Below are positions 52,184 to 60,836 of a stretch of DNA of 64,000 bases, one piece after another. The notes below the pieces were generated by a model that did not search any database, was not told the origin of the DNA, and saw only the letters and a program-made list of their open reading frames with translations. The position numbers and the translations under genes were made by a program. Position 1 is the first letter of the stretch, and each line of letters opens with the position of its first letter. Source of the stretch: Planococcus salinus (GTDB taxonomy: Bacteria; Bacillota; Bacilli; Bacillales_A; Planococcaceae); the NCBI RefSeq assembly GCF_003719725.1, contig NZ_RIAX01000006.1:123350-187349 (forward strand). The letters are read 5' to 3'.

Positions 52184-53728
52184 TCAATCTTTCTTGTATT
52201 CAACGCGGTAAACGTCATGCCGGCGATCTTTTAATTGCTTGACCGTACCATCCTGACGCTGACGACGGAGAATTTCAAGATCCACATCCCCGATCAGCAC
52301 CATTTCCAGATTCGGATTTGTTTCTCCCACGATTCCGTCACGGGCAAATTCAAAATCGGAAGGGGCGAAAATCCCGGATTGGGCATATTGGATATCCATA
52401 TTTTCCGTCTGCGGCAGATTGCCGACGGTTCCGGAAATGACGGTATAAATCTGGTTTTCGACCGCCCGTGCCTGCGCACAATAACGGACGCGCAAATAAC
52501 CTTGCCGGTCTTCCGTACAAAACGGCGAGAAGATGATATTGGCACCCATATCCGTCGCAATGCGGGCAAGTTCCGGAAATTCGATATCATAACAGATTTG
52601 GATGGCGATCTTTCCGCAATCGGTATCAAATACGCGGACCGAATCCCCGGCAGAAATCCCCCACCATTTCCGTTCGTTCGGTGTGATATGGATTTTATAC
52701 TGCTTGTCAATCGAACCGTCCCGGCGGAATAAATAGGCGATATTGTAAATTTCATCGTCTTCTTCTTTGACGAAGTGCGAACCGCCGATGATATTGACAT
52801 TATAGCGCACCGCCAAATCGGTAAACAACTCGATGTATTGAGGCGTGAATTCCGTCAATTTCCGAACTGCCTGGCTCGGCGAAGGCTCATTCAGGAATGA
52901 CATCAGTTGCGTCGTGAAGATTTCCGGAAACACCACGAAATCGGAATGGGCATCCGACGCCACATCGACAAAGTACTCGACCTGGCTGGCCAGATCATCG
53001 AACGATTCAATGGCGCGCATCAAATACTGTACAACACAGATACGCACGGGCCAACTGGTTTTGAAATGCCGTTTGGAAACCGGTTTGTAGTCAACGTTGT
53101 TCCATTCCATCAGCGTCGCGTACTTACCGGAAGCTTTATCATCCCGTAGGTAATTCGGATTGATGCGCATCAATTGGAAGCCGTTCATCAGTTGAAATGT
53201 CAAAACCGGATCATAAATTTTATGGCGGGAAACCGCATCGACATATTCCCTTGGAGACATTTCATCGGCATGTTTATGGTAATTCGGGATTCGTCCCCCG
53301 ATAATAATTGATTTTAAATTCAATTCCCGTGCCAGTTCTTTGCGCGCTTCGTAGAGCCGCTGCCCCACTTGCATACGGCGGTATTCCGGGTGCACCATCA
53401 CTTCGATGCCATATAAATTATAGCCGTCGGGATTATGGTTTGTGATATACCCTCCGTCCGTTACATCGTCCCACGTATGGCGGTCGTCGTATTCATCGAA
53501 ATTGATGACGACACTGGAGCAGGAGCCAATCACTTTGCCGTCCAGTTCAGCTACCATCTGCCCTTGTGGGAACACCCCCAAATGACTCCTCAACTGTTCT
53601 TCTTTCCACGGCTCCATCCCCGGAAAGCACAAATGCTGCATTTCCATGATGGCATCTATATCTGCATATGTTGTTTCTCTGATAATCATGCTTTTTTCGA
53701 AATTGGATAAATCGAATTGTTCTGCCAC
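52184..53728 (-). CDS. yhcX: GNAT acetyltransferase-nitrilase fusion YhcX
   Basis: 514 residues, two domains. An N-terminal GNAT domain (about 18-200; GIEVMVHPEYRRMQVGQRLY binds acetyl-CoA) is fused to a carbon-nitrogen hydrolase (about 225-510). The catalytic triad is in DFVVFPEIFT, KQYKIHITPNERKWWG and IAIQICYDIEFPEL. GTG 53728 has AAGGAG eight bases upstream. The same fusion is B. subtilis YhcX. Probably acts on an amide derived from an amino acid; substrate unproven. Confidence 0.9.
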   Translation of the reverse strand: MAEQFDLSNFEKSMIIRETTYADIDAIMEMQHLCFPGMEPWKEEQLRSHLGVFPQGQMVAELDGKVIGSCSSVVINFDEYDDRHTWDDVTDGGYITNHNPDGYNLYGIEVMVHPEYRRMQVGQRLYEARKELARELNLKSIIIGGRIPNYHKHADEMSPREYVDAVSRHKIYDPVLTFQLMNGFQLMRINPNYLRDDKASGKYATLMEWNNVDYKPVSKRHFKTSWPVRICVVQYLMRAIESFDDLASQVEYFVDVASDAHSDFVVFPEIFTTQLMSFLNEPSPSQAVRKLTEFTPQYIELFTDLAVRYNVNIIGGSHFVKEEDDEIYNIAYLFRRDGSIDKQYKIHITPNERKWWGISAGDSVRVFDTDCGKIAIQICYDIEFPELARIATDMGANIIFSPFCTEDRQGYLRVRYCAQARAVENQIYTVISGTVGNLPQTENMDIQYAQSGIFAPSDFEFARDGIVGETNPNLEMVLIGDVDLEILRRQRQDGTVKQLKDRRHDVYRVEYKKD

Positions 53729-53859
53729 TGCGGCCACTCCTTCACAAAAGTTTCAAACTTTATTATATAGTATAGTGCCCCGGGTTGATATTATTTTACT
53801 TGTGAGTATAGTAGAATTATAATTTCAGTGAAGTAATTTTAGAAATGAGGACTGTCTCC

Positions 53860-54285
53860 ATGACAAAGCGTCAGGAAAATGTTTTACTCGCTATGTGGAC
53901 TGTGGCCGTCATAGCTACACTCGGCTCGTTATATTTTTCTGAAGTACGCGGATATGTCCCTTGTGAACTGTGCTGGATTCAACGCATTTTCATGTATCCG
54001 CTCGTCATCATCATCGGTGTCGCTTACGCTCAGAAAAATACCCGCGTCGCTGCCACCACCTTGATTTTTTCAGGCATTGGCGGCTTGGTATCACTGTATC
54101 ATTACGGTATACAGAAATTGGCGTTTCTGTCTGAAGCAGCTCCATCGTGCGGGCAAGTCCCCTGCACCGGTGAATACATCAATTATTTCGGATTTATCAC
54201 AATTCCATTTTTAGCGCTCATTGCTTTTACAGCGATCGCCGGAATGAGTATTTTTTTATGGAAGTCATTAAAGGAGGAACAATAA
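53860..54285 (+). CDS. bdbC: DsbB-family disulfide oxidoreductase (BdbC-like)
   Basis: 141-residue quinone-linked membrane oxidase. Four helices, an active CxxC in VPCELCWIQR and a second external pair in PSCGQVPC. It reoxidises an extracytoplasmic thiol oxidase. ATG 53860 has GAGG nine bases upstream; ATG 53845 lacks a site. The next gene, one base away, encodes an anchored thioredoxin-like protein, so a two-gene redox unit is likely. Confidence 0.9.
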   Translation: MTKRQENVLLAMWTVAVIATLGSLYFSEVRGYVPCELCWIQRIFMYPLVIIIGVAYAQKNTRVAATTLIFSGIGGLVSLYHYGIQKLAFLSEAAPSCGQVPCTGEYINYFGFITIPFLALIAFTAIAGMSIFLWKSLKEEQ

Positions 54286-54286
54286 A

Positions 54287-54757
54287 TTGAAAAAAATGAT
54301 GATTATCGGTTTGGCGGTGTTGGTGATTTTCGGGTTGATTGTCTTTTTGACAAACCAGGCCAATGACGAAAAGATGGCCGACAACCCATACGATAAAGAG
54401 AATCTTGAACAGCCGACGATTGACCTTCTCGACGATGAAAATTACCAGAACATCGCAGTGCCGGATGAAGTGAATGAACAAATTGAAAGCGGTGAACCGA
54501 CAACGGTTTACTTCTTCAGTCCGACTTGCCAGTATTGCCAGCAAACCACTCCTGTTCTGATGCCGGTGGCCGAAGACATGGATGTCGAAGTGCTGCAGTA
54601 TAACCTATTGGAATACGAGCAGGGATGGCAGGATTACTTCATCGAAGCGACACCGACACTCGTCCATTATGAAGACGGGGAAGAAGTGGCCCGTTGGGTC
54701 GGGGCACAGCCGAAAGAAAACATTGAAGAGTTTTTCAATCAAGTCGTTTTAAAATAG
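54287..54757 (+). CDS. Membrane-anchored thioredoxin-like protein
   Basis: 156 residues. One N-terminal anchor (MIIGLAVLVIFGLIVFL), then an extracytoplasmic thioredoxin fold with FFSPTCQYCQQTTPVL (CxxC) and the cis-proline region EATPTLVHYEDGEEV. TTG start at 54287 with AAGGAGG overlapping the bdbC end. Smaller than BdbD and better described as a thioredoxin-like partner of BdbC. Role in reduction or oxidation is not determined. Confidence 0.85.
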   Translation: MKKMMIIGLAVLVIFGLIVFLTNQANDEKMADNPYDKENLEQPTIDLLDDENYQNIAVPDEVNEQIESGEPTTVYFFSPTCQYCQQTTPVLMPVAEDMDVEVLQYNLLEYEQGWQDYFIEATPTLVHYEDGEEVARWVGAQPKENIEEFFNQVVLK

Positions 54758-54764
54758 AAAACAG

Positions 54765-54796
54765 AAAGGTCATGTGCGGAGCGCATGGCCTTTTTA
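54765..54796 (+). terminator. Terminator of the bdbC pair
   Basis: AAAGGTCATGTGC pairs with GCGCATGGCCTTT, followed by TTA. It ends 16 bp before the next start. Confidence 0.7.
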
Positions 54797-54811
54797 CATG
54801 GAGGAATGAAA

Positions 54812-55657
54812 ATGAGCTGGAATTATGAAATCAAAGACGATGGCATGACTGTCGAAGAATTACTGAGAACGGAATGGGGACTGGGAAAAAAAGTGGTGCA
54901 CGAATTGCGCATGGCCAAAAGCGTGAAAGACGAGCGCTTTCAGGAAGTACAGTGGAAAGAACCATTGCCTAAAGGCACTGTACTGTGGTTCGACTTACCG
55001 CCCGCAAAATCTCCTTATGAACCGGACCATGAAACCGAGCTTCCGGTGCTGTTTGAAGATGATCATCTGATCATCGCCAGAAAACCGAAAGGCATGGCAA
55101 CACACCCAAATGAAGTCGGACAGAATGATACATTCATCAATGCGGTGATCGGCCACATCGTCCGAAACGGCGGCTCCTACGGTGAGCACGTCCACCGGCT
55201 CGACCAGGGAACTTCCGGCTTATTGATGGTGGCCAAACATCCTGTGGCCAAAAATGTCCTCGATCGCATGCTTGAGCAAAAACAGCTCATACGCGACTAC
55301 GAAGCGGTCGTCAAAGGAAAAGTCCATAACAAATCCGGTACCATCGACTTCCCGCTCGGGCGTGACCGTCATCACCCGACGCGCCGTCGTGTGTCGCCAA
55401 GCGGCCAAAGCGCCGTGACACATTACAAAACCGTAAAGCAGATGGAAGGCAAGACATTGCTTCATCTGACCTTGGAAACCGGACGGACCCATCAGATCCG
55501 CGCTCATCTGTCCCATATCGGTCACCCTGTCATTGGCGACGAGCTGTATGAAGGACCGCCGACACAGGACGGCGCCTATCATCTTCACGCTTTCCGGATG
55601 TCATTCATCCACCCATTCACCGGCGAGAAAATTGTCGTGGAAGATACCGCACGATAA
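54812..55657 (+). CDS. RluA-family pseudouridine synthase (YhcT-like)
   Basis: 281 residues from ATG 54812 (GGAGG seven bases upstream). The catalytic aspartate is in VHRLDQGTSGLLMVAKHP. An S4-like N-terminal part (VEELLRTEWGLGKKVVHELR) and the ending TGRTHQIRAHLSHIGHPVIG are typical of RluA/RluD enzymes. It modifies uridines in rRNA or tRNA; the site is not predictable. It lies beside yhcX, in keeping with B. subtilis yhcT-yhcX. Confidence 0.88.
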   Translation: MSWNYEIKDDGMTVEELLRTEWGLGKKVVHELRMAKSVKDERFQEVQWKEPLPKGTVLWFDLPPAKSPYEPDHETELPVLFEDDHLIIARKPKGMATHPNEVGQNDTFINAVIGHIVRNGGSYGEHVHRLDQGTSGLLMVAKHPVAKNVLDRMLEQKQLIRDYEAVVKGKVHNKSGTIDFPLGRDRHHPTRRRVSPSGQSAVTHYKTVKQMEGKTLLHLTLETGRTHQIRAHLSHIGHPVIGDELYEGPPTQDGAYHLHAFRMSFIHPFTGEKIVVEDTAR

Positions 55658-55695
55658 AAAAGAAGTTCCCCAGTCGCGCGGGGAACTTCTTTTTA
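55656..55695. terminator. Bidirectional terminator
   Basis: 15-bp stem AAAAAGAAGTTCCCC with its complement, between convergent genes. Confidence 0.9.
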
Positions 55696-56526
55696 TCTTA
55701 AATGAATTTTATCCGGATCGGTTCCTGTACGCCAATCCTGATTGAGGCCGTCAATCTGCTTCATTTCTTCCTGTGATAACGTAAAGTCATAAACGTCAGC
55801 ATTTTCCGCGATGCGGGACGGTGTCACCGATTTAGGGATCACAATCAAATCGCTTTGCAGATGCCAGCGGATAACCACTTGTGCAATTGTCTTGCCGTGC
55901 GCTTCTCCGATCTTCGCCAATACAGGGTCTTCCATTAATCGTGCACGGGCGAGCGGCGACCAAGACGTGACCGCAATGTCCTGTTCGGCGCAGAACTTGC
56001 GCAATGGCTCCTGTGTCAATTGCGGATGAAGTTCAATTTGATTGACCATCGGTTTGGTATGGGCAGTCGCCAAAATCTTTTCCAAATGATGCTGGTGATG
56101 GTTCGAGACTCCGATCGCCCGGACCAGTTTTTCGTCGTACAGGCGCTGAAGAGCACGATACGTTTCCTCATAGGTATCCGGCATCGCCCAGTGCGTCAAA
56201 TACAAATCCAAATAATCGAAACCCAGACGCTCCAGCGTTGCTTCAAAAGCCCGCAGTGTGTTGTCGTAGCCCTGGTCAGTGTTCCATACTTTCGAAGTGA
56301 TGAACAAGTCTTCCCGTTTGACACCGGAAGCGCGCACCGCTTCACCTACTTCCCGTTCATTGTCATAAATAGCGGCTGTATCGATGGCAGGGTATCCCTC
56401 TTTTATGGCCGCCAACATTGCCTGTACCGCCACTTCTTTATCAGTCATTTTGAAAACGCCAAGACCGAAGCGCGGCATTTCCACTCCATTATGTAAGGTT
56501 TTGGTTGAATTGATGGTTAGTTCCAT
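55693..56526 (-). CDS. Aldo/keto reductase (YvgN/YtbE-like)
   Basis: 277 residues from ATG 56526 (AAAGGGTG upstream). NADPH-dependent (beta/alpha)8 enzyme. Catalytic Asp and Tyr in AIDTAAIYDNEREVG, Lys in FITSKVWN, and His in DLYLTHWAMP. The cofactor loop IPKSVTPSRIAENADV is present. It reduces aldehydes such as methylglyoxal in related proteins; actual substrate unknown. Confidence 0.92.
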   Translation of the reverse strand: MELTINSTKTLHNGVEMPRFGLGVFKMTDKEVAVQAMLAAIKEGYPAIDTAAIYDNEREVGEAVRASGVKREDLFITSKVWNTDQGYDNTLRAFEATLERLGFDYLDLYLTHWAMPDTYEETYRALQRLYDEKLVRAIGVSNHHQHHLEKILATAHTKPMVNQIELHPQLTQEPLRKFCAEQDIAVTSWSPLARARLMEDPVLAKIGEAHGKTIAQVVIRWHLQSDLIVIPKSVTPSRIAENADVYDFTLSQEEMKQIDGLNQDWRTGTDPDKIHLR

Positions 56527-56605
56527 TGCTTTCACCCTTTCTTTTACTCTATTGTACAAATAATTGGAAAAAAATTCGACTGCCACATTATTTTGCTCAT
56601 GAAAT

Positions 56606-56633
56606 GAAAAAAACCGCCACTTTGGCGGTTTTT
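56606..56633 (-). terminator. Terminator of the 102-aa membrane protein gene
   Basis: AAACCGCCA/TGGCGGTTT stem with TTTTTTT-like tail in the minus direction; overlaps the stop codon. Confidence 0.8.
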
Positions 56634-56940
56634 AAATGGCTCTTGTTCGACCAGCTACATAAGCGTTGACAAACAGGACAATGGCTGTAATCAAATGCAA
56701 CGCCCATCCGACCAATGGAATCCAAGCGAGCAAACTGGTGATAAGCCCTAAGATCGGACCGGATTTCGGTGAAAATTCCCGGAAACAAAAGAACAATGTA
56801 ACGGCATGAAGCACGAACATGACACCCAGCACGCCATAACCGGTGCTGAGGACAAAACCACCGCCGATAAACGGAATGGCCAGAAATGCTTCAGCAAGAC
56901 CTGTAATCCACAATAACGCCGCAGATACTTTCATCTTCAT
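56632..56940 (-). CDS. Small four-helix membrane protein, unknown (102 aa)
   Basis: 102 residues, nearly all hydrophobic: AALLWITGLAEAFLAIPFIGG, GYGVLGVMFVLHAVTLFFCF, GPILGLITSLLAWIPLVGWA and LHLITAIVLFVNAYVAG. No polar catalytic motif. ATG 56940 has GGAGGG nine bases upstream. Related proteins are annotated only as conserved hypothetical. Own terminator. Confidence 0.72.
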   Translation of the reverse strand: MKMKVSAALLWITGLAEAFLAIPFIGGGFVLSTGYGVLGVMFVLHAVTLFFCFREFSPKSGPILGLITSLLAWIPLVGWALHLITAIVLFVNAYVAGRTRAI

Positions 56941-57140
56941 ATTGGAATACCCTCCTCTTCCTTCTCTTACTTACTTTATACGAATGAAAAACGCATTGGT
57001 TTCGTTTTAATTGAAAACGTTTCAGCCGTCAACCGCATTGTACAGAAATTCTCCATAATTCCAGTTCGCAGCTATATTTCATTTTTCCCGAATATACGCT
57101 ATACTAAACACAGTTGCAAATTACAAGGAGGTCGTATTAC

Positions 57141-57239
57141 ATGAACTTAATCCTTATCCTCGGTGTTTGCGTAGCATTCCTGGCTGCTATTTTAACAGGC
57201 GGATACGATGACAAACCCGGCACTTCTGAAAGAAAATAA
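57141..57239 (+). CDS. Small membrane peptide (32 aa)
   Basis: A 32-codon frame between a strong AAGGAGG (12 bp before ATG 57141) and a strong terminator. MNLILILGVCVAFLAAILTG forms one helix; the tail GGYDDKPGTSERK is polar. TATACT at 57100-57105 is a -10 candidate. The full set of expression signals argues it is real. Function is unknown. Confidence 0.65.
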   Translation: MNLILILGVCVAFLAAILTGGYDDKPGTSERK

Positions 57240-57242
57240 TGC

Positions 57243-57275
57243 AAAAGGACAGCGGAATCCGCTGTCCTTTTTTAT
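57243..57275. terminator. Terminator after the 32-aa peptide gene, also facing trmL
   Basis: 13-bp stem AAAAGGACAGCGG with its complement and a T-run. Confidence 0.88.
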
Positions 57276-57291
57276 TATGCTAAAACGTTTT

Positions 57292-57774
57292 TTATCCCAA
57301 TCCAGGATAATCCTGCTGCCGCAGGGCTTCATACATTAAAATGGCTGCTGTATTGGACAAGTTGAGTGAACGGATATGCTCATTCATCGGAATCCGCAGG
57401 CAGCGGTCCAGGTTCTGTTCGATCAATTCGTCCGGCAAACCCGTCGTTTCCCTTCCAAACACAAAGAAATGATCTTTTTCCCGGTCCGAAAAATCGAAGG
57501 AACTATGCGCTTTCTCACCGAACTTGGTAATATAATAAAATTCCCCTGCCGGAAAACGGTCAAACAGCTCCTGCAGGCCGTCGTAATACGCGATATCGAC
57601 ATGCTCCCAATAGTCGAGCCCAGCCCGCTTCAGCATTTTATCATCCGTCGAAAAACCGAGCGGACGGATCAAATGCAGTTTCACGCCGGTTCCCGCACAG
57701 GAACGTGCGATATTTCCTGTATTCGCTGGAATCAGCGGTTGATACAAAACAATGTGTATGGCCAAATCGTTCAC
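57292..57774 (-). CDS. trmL: tRNA (cytidine/uridine-34 2'-O)-methyltransferase
   Basis: 160-residue SPOUT enzyme methylating the wobble ribose of tRNA-Leu. Motifs: NTGNIARSCAGTG, FVFGRETTGLPDEL and IPMNEHIRSLNLSNTAAILM, forming the trefoil knot that binds S-adenosylmethionine. GTG 57774 directly follows the queG stop, with AAAGGATAA inside queG. Notably its expected tRNA-Leu targets include the CAA isoacceptor encoded twice at 62-63.5 kb. Confidence 0.92.
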   Translation of the reverse strand: MNDLAIHIVLYQPLIPANTGNIARSCAGTGVKLHLIRPLGFSTDDKMLKRAGLDYWEHVDIAYYDGLQELFDRFPAGEFYYITKFGEKAHSSFDFSDREKDHFFVFGRETTGLPDELIEQNLDRCLRIPMNEHIRSLNLSNTAAILMYEALRQQDYPGLG

Positions 57775-58920
57775 TTATCCTTTCAATCCTTCGGCAAAAA
57801 ATGCCAATCCTTTTTGAATTTCTTCCTGTACTTCTTCGTCTTTCTCCGTTTTTTCAACTTCCCGCAAAGACTCCAGCCCCTCAATGGTTCCAATCTTGCC
57901 TAACGCCCAGGCAGCCGTCCCGCGAATCACTGGGCGCTCATCGCTCTGTAATAGATCGATCAATGCCGGCACTGCATCGGCTTCCTTGAAATGGGCCAAC
58001 GCCAAAATTGCGTTCCGCTGAATCGGTTTTTTGCCTCTCCAGGAGCCTGAAACATAACCGAATTTTCCTTTGAATTCACGGTTCGAAATCTTCAACAGCG
58101 GTTCCAGCAAAGGCTTGGCAATTTCCGGATCCGGTTCGAATTCCGGATGGATCCGATTTGCTTTGCGCTTGTTTTTCGGACACACCGTCTGACACGTATC
58201 ACAACCATACAGCCGGTTGCCGATTTTATCGCGGAACTCATCCGGCAAAAAGCCTTTCGTCTGTGTCAAAAACGAAATGCAGCGCTGGGCGTTTAGTTGT
58301 CCGCCTTCGACAATTGCCCCTGTCGGACAAGTATCGATGCACAACCGGCAGTCGCCGCATTGATCTTCCATCGGCTCATCCGGCTGGAATGGAATATTGG
58401 TGATCATCTCACCCAAGTAAACATAAGACCCGAATTCCGGTGTAATGATGTTTGTATTTTTGGCACTCCAGCCAATGCCCGCCCGCTCTGCAACTGCCCG
58501 GTCAGACAACTCCCCGGTGTCCACCATGGACCGCATGCGGGCCTCCGGATAATGGGCCGCAATAAAAGCCTCCAGCAAAGTCAGCCGCTCTTTTAAAGCT
58601 GCATGGTAATCCCTGCCCCATGACGACCGGGAAAAAATGCCGCGCCTTGCCCCACGCACGCCCTGCGGAGCATCTTTCATCTTCGAAGGGTACGCAATCG
58701 CAATCGCGATGATGCTCACCGCTTCATTCAGCAAAAGCTCGGGGCGCGTCCGCTTTTCAACATCCGGTTCTTCGAAACCCGACTGGTAGTTTAATTGCTG
58801 CTGACGGATCAGCTGATGCTTTAAATTATAAAAAGGTTCCGCTGAAGCAAAACCGATTTTATCAATTCCGATTTCCGAGGCATAAGCAACGAGTTCTTTT
58901 TGAAATTGATCAAGATTCAT
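57775..58920 (-). CDS. queG: Epoxyqueuosine reductase
   Basis: 381 residues. Last step of queuosine synthesis, a cobalamin and Fe-S dependent reduction. Two 4Fe-4S motifs: CGDCRLCIDTCPTGAIVE and CDTCQTVCPKNKR. The catalytic aspartate region is DTGELSDRAVAERAGIGW. A C-terminal HEAT-like repeat domain (VPALIDLLQSDERPVIRGTA) follows, as in the longer QueG form. It is coupled to trmL, so two wobble-position modifications share an operon. Confidence 0.94.
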   Translation of the reverse strand: MNLDQFQKELVAYASEIGIDKIGFASAEPFYNLKHQLIRQQQLNYQSGFEEPDVEKRTRPELLLNEAVSIIAIAIAYPSKMKDAPQGVRGARRGIFSRSSWGRDYHAALKERLTLLEAFIAAHYPEARMRSMVDTGELSDRAVAERAGIGWSAKNTNIITPEFGSYVYLGEMITNIPFQPDEPMEDQCGDCRLCIDTCPTGAIVEGGQLNAQRCISFLTQTKGFLPDEFRDKIGNRLYGCDTCQTVCPKNKRKANRIHPEFEPDPEIAKPLLEPLLKISNREFKGKFGYVSGSWRGKKPIQRNAILALAHFKEADAVPALIDLLQSDERPVIRGTAAWALGKIGTIEGLESLREVEKTEKDEEVQEEIQKGLAFFAEGLKG

Positions 58921-58988
58921 GCTGATAACCCCTTACTCTATTTTATGATACGATGATGATAAAGAATCCAGTTGAAAGGAAGATTGCC

Positions 58989-59651
58989 GTGGAAATCTCT
59001 GTCGATTCAACTATAACCGAAATCCTTCCTGACTTTAAAGCAGGAATCATTCATTATAACAATATCACCGTTTCCGAATCACCTCAAATGTTAAAAGGCC
59101 GCTTGCAGCTTTTTCAGGAACAACTGTATTTTGACCTGGATGAGAAAGAGTTGACCGACTTTCCTGGTCTGCTGGAATGGAAGCTTGCCTGGAAAGCATT
59201 GGGCGCTGATCCGAACCGTTACCGTCCGGCCGCAGAAGCCCTGTTCCGCAGGATCCGCAAACAAAACTACCTGACACCTGTTCATTCGGGCGTTGATATG
59301 AACAATTTTCTTTCACTGCAATATGAAATCCCTCTCGGCTTGTACGACGCCGATAAAATTGACGGTGATGTCGAAATCACGCTCGGTACCGATCGCGATC
59401 AATTCGAAGGCCTCAACAATCGACTCAACACATTAACGAACATTCTGGTTTCGAAAGACAGACAAGGCGCATTCGGCAGTCCGTATGTCGACTCCAAACG
59501 GACATCCGTAACTGAAGACACCGTCAATGCCCTGCATATTTTCTATTTGCGTCCCTCGATGGACAGAGACAATGCTTTGCAGCTGTTGACTGCAGCTTCC
59601 AATATGTTCACCGGCATCCATGGAGGAGACGCTGAAATCCTGGTGGTGTAA
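58989..59651 (+). CDS. B3/B4 tRNA-binding domain protein
   Basis: 220 residues resembling the B3/B4 domain of the phenylalanyl-tRNA synthetase beta subunit as a stand-alone protein: GADPNRYRPAAEALFRRIRK, TPVHSGVDMNNFLSLQYEIP and IFYLRPSMDRDNALQLL. Such free domains are thought to edit or bind aminoacyl-tRNA or to bind amino acids. GTG 58989 has AAAGGAAG six bases upstream; an ATG at 58953 lacks support. Confidence 0.82.
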   Translation: MEISVDSTITEILPDFKAGIIHYNNITVSESPQMLKGRLQLFQEQLYFDLDEKELTDFPGLLEWKLAWKALGADPNRYRPAAEALFRRIRKQNYLTPVHSGVDMNNFLSLQYEIPLGLYDADKIDGDVEITLGTDRDQFEGLNNRLNTLTNILVSKDRQGAFGSPYVDSKRTSVTEDTVNALHIFYLRPSMDRDNALQLLTAASNMFTGIHGGDAEILVV

Positions 59652-59688
59652 AGAATGTGCCTTGCGGAATGCAGGCATATTCTTTTTC
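59650..59688 (+). terminator. Terminator of the B3/B4 gene
   Basis: AAGAATGTGCCT/AGGCATATTCTT stem with TTTTTC. Confidence 0.8.
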
Positions 59689-59745
59689 ATTTTTCTTCTG
59701 ATGGAGTAAACTTTTGTTACTTCGAGATAAAAGAGGGATCATTAA

Positions 59746-60792
59746 GTGAAAAAAGTACACAGCGACATCGTACAATTCCGTGGAACCCATTACGATTTCG
59801 GTTTTATGCAAGGCGAACTTCTGAAGCAATCATACATTCTTCCAAATCGCCGAAAACAGCGAAGTGCAACCAGCCGTCAGTTAATGATTAATGAAGCTGA
59901 AGCACAGCAAATGCTCACATCATTCGCTCCGCGCGTTTGGGATGAAATAAACGGTCTTGCTGATTCGTTGGGATGGAAAATGCATGACGCCATCCGCGAA
60001 TTCGGTGGCTATTATATGGAATACACACGAAGCGGTTGTTCTATCTTTACACAATCCAACTTCATGGTCCGCAATTATGACAGCTCTCCTGAAGGCTATG
60101 AAGGACGTTTTGCGTTGTATCAGCCAACAGACGGCGGCTATGCCACCATTGGACCAACCATGCAAATCACCGGTCGTACAGACGGCTTAAACGAAAAAGG
60201 GCTGGTGATGGGCTATAACTTCATCAACCGCAGAAATTCCGAAGACGGATTTATCTGCAACATGATCGGCCGTCTGGTCCTGGAAAACTGCGCAACTATC
60301 GACGAAGCCATCGAACTGCTGAAAGAGCTGCCGCATCGTCGTTCTTTCAGTTACGTGCTGCTGGACCGCAGCGGAAAATCAGTGGTGGTCGAAGCTTCTC
60401 CGCGCTCTGTCGTGATGCGTGAAGCAAATGTCTCCACCAATCATTTCGAACTGCTGACAGAAGAAAACCGCTATCAGACAGATGATTCAAAACGGCGGGA
60501 ACAAACCATGCAGCTGCAGGGGCAAAGCCTGACAGACGCCTACAGTGCATTCCGCTTGCTGAATGATTCAGATCAAGGCGTCTTTTCCACCAAATACAGC
60601 ACGGCCTCAGGAACATTGCATACAGCTTCTTATTTTCCACACAGCCTGGAAGTCGGTTTTGCCATCGGACCTGACCGTCTTCCCCTGATGCTCGACTTTC
60701 ATCAATGGCTGCAGGGCAACCGGTTGTACGCTAAACGAATTAACGGAAAAATCGACACGAAACTTCCTTTCGTTCATATGGCAGAAGTATAA
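59746..60792 (+). CDS. C45/acyltransferase-like Ntn hydrolase, copy 1
   Basis: 348 residues of the C45 (acyl-CoA:6-aminopenicillanic acid acyltransferase-like) family. The candidate nucleophile is C98 in RSGCSIFTQSNFMVRNYD, exposed by self-cleavage in related enzymes. GRTDGLNEKGLVMGYNF and VEASPRSVVMREANVSTNHF follow. GTG 59746 has AGAGGG eight bases upstream. It faces a closely similar gene (60837-61889). Probably hydrolyses an amide; substrate unknown. Confidence 0.85.
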   Translation: MKKVHSDIVQFRGTHYDFGFMQGELLKQSYILPNRRKQRSATSRQLMINEAEAQQMLTSFAPRVWDEINGLADSLGWKMHDAIREFGGYYMEYTRSGCSIFTQSNFMVRNYDSSPEGYEGRFALYQPTDGGYATIGPTMQITGRTDGLNEKGLVMGYNFINRRNSEDGFICNMIGRLVLENCATIDEAIELLKELPHRRSFSYVLLDRSGKSVVVEASPRSVVMREANVSTNHFELLTEENRYQTDDSKRREQTMQLQGQSLTDAYSAFRLLNDSDQGVFSTKYSTASGTLHTASYFPHSLEVGFAIGPDRLPLMLDFHQWLQGNRLYAKRINGKIDTKLPFVHMAEV

Positions 60793-60793
60793 T

Positions 60794-60830
60794 AAAAAGG
60801 CGCTCACTTCAAAAAAGTGGGCGCCTTTTC
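60794..60830. terminator. Bidirectional terminator between the C45 paralogues
   Basis: AAAAGGCGCTCACTT/AAGTGGGCGCCTTTT stem between convergent genes. Confidence 0.88.
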
Positions 60831-60836
60831 ACATTC

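Noticed and set aside
57014..57029. cre-like sequence TGAAAACGTTTCA for CcpA
   Set aside because: The two arms are separated by three bases instead of the usual four, so it does not fit the 14-bp cre consensus.
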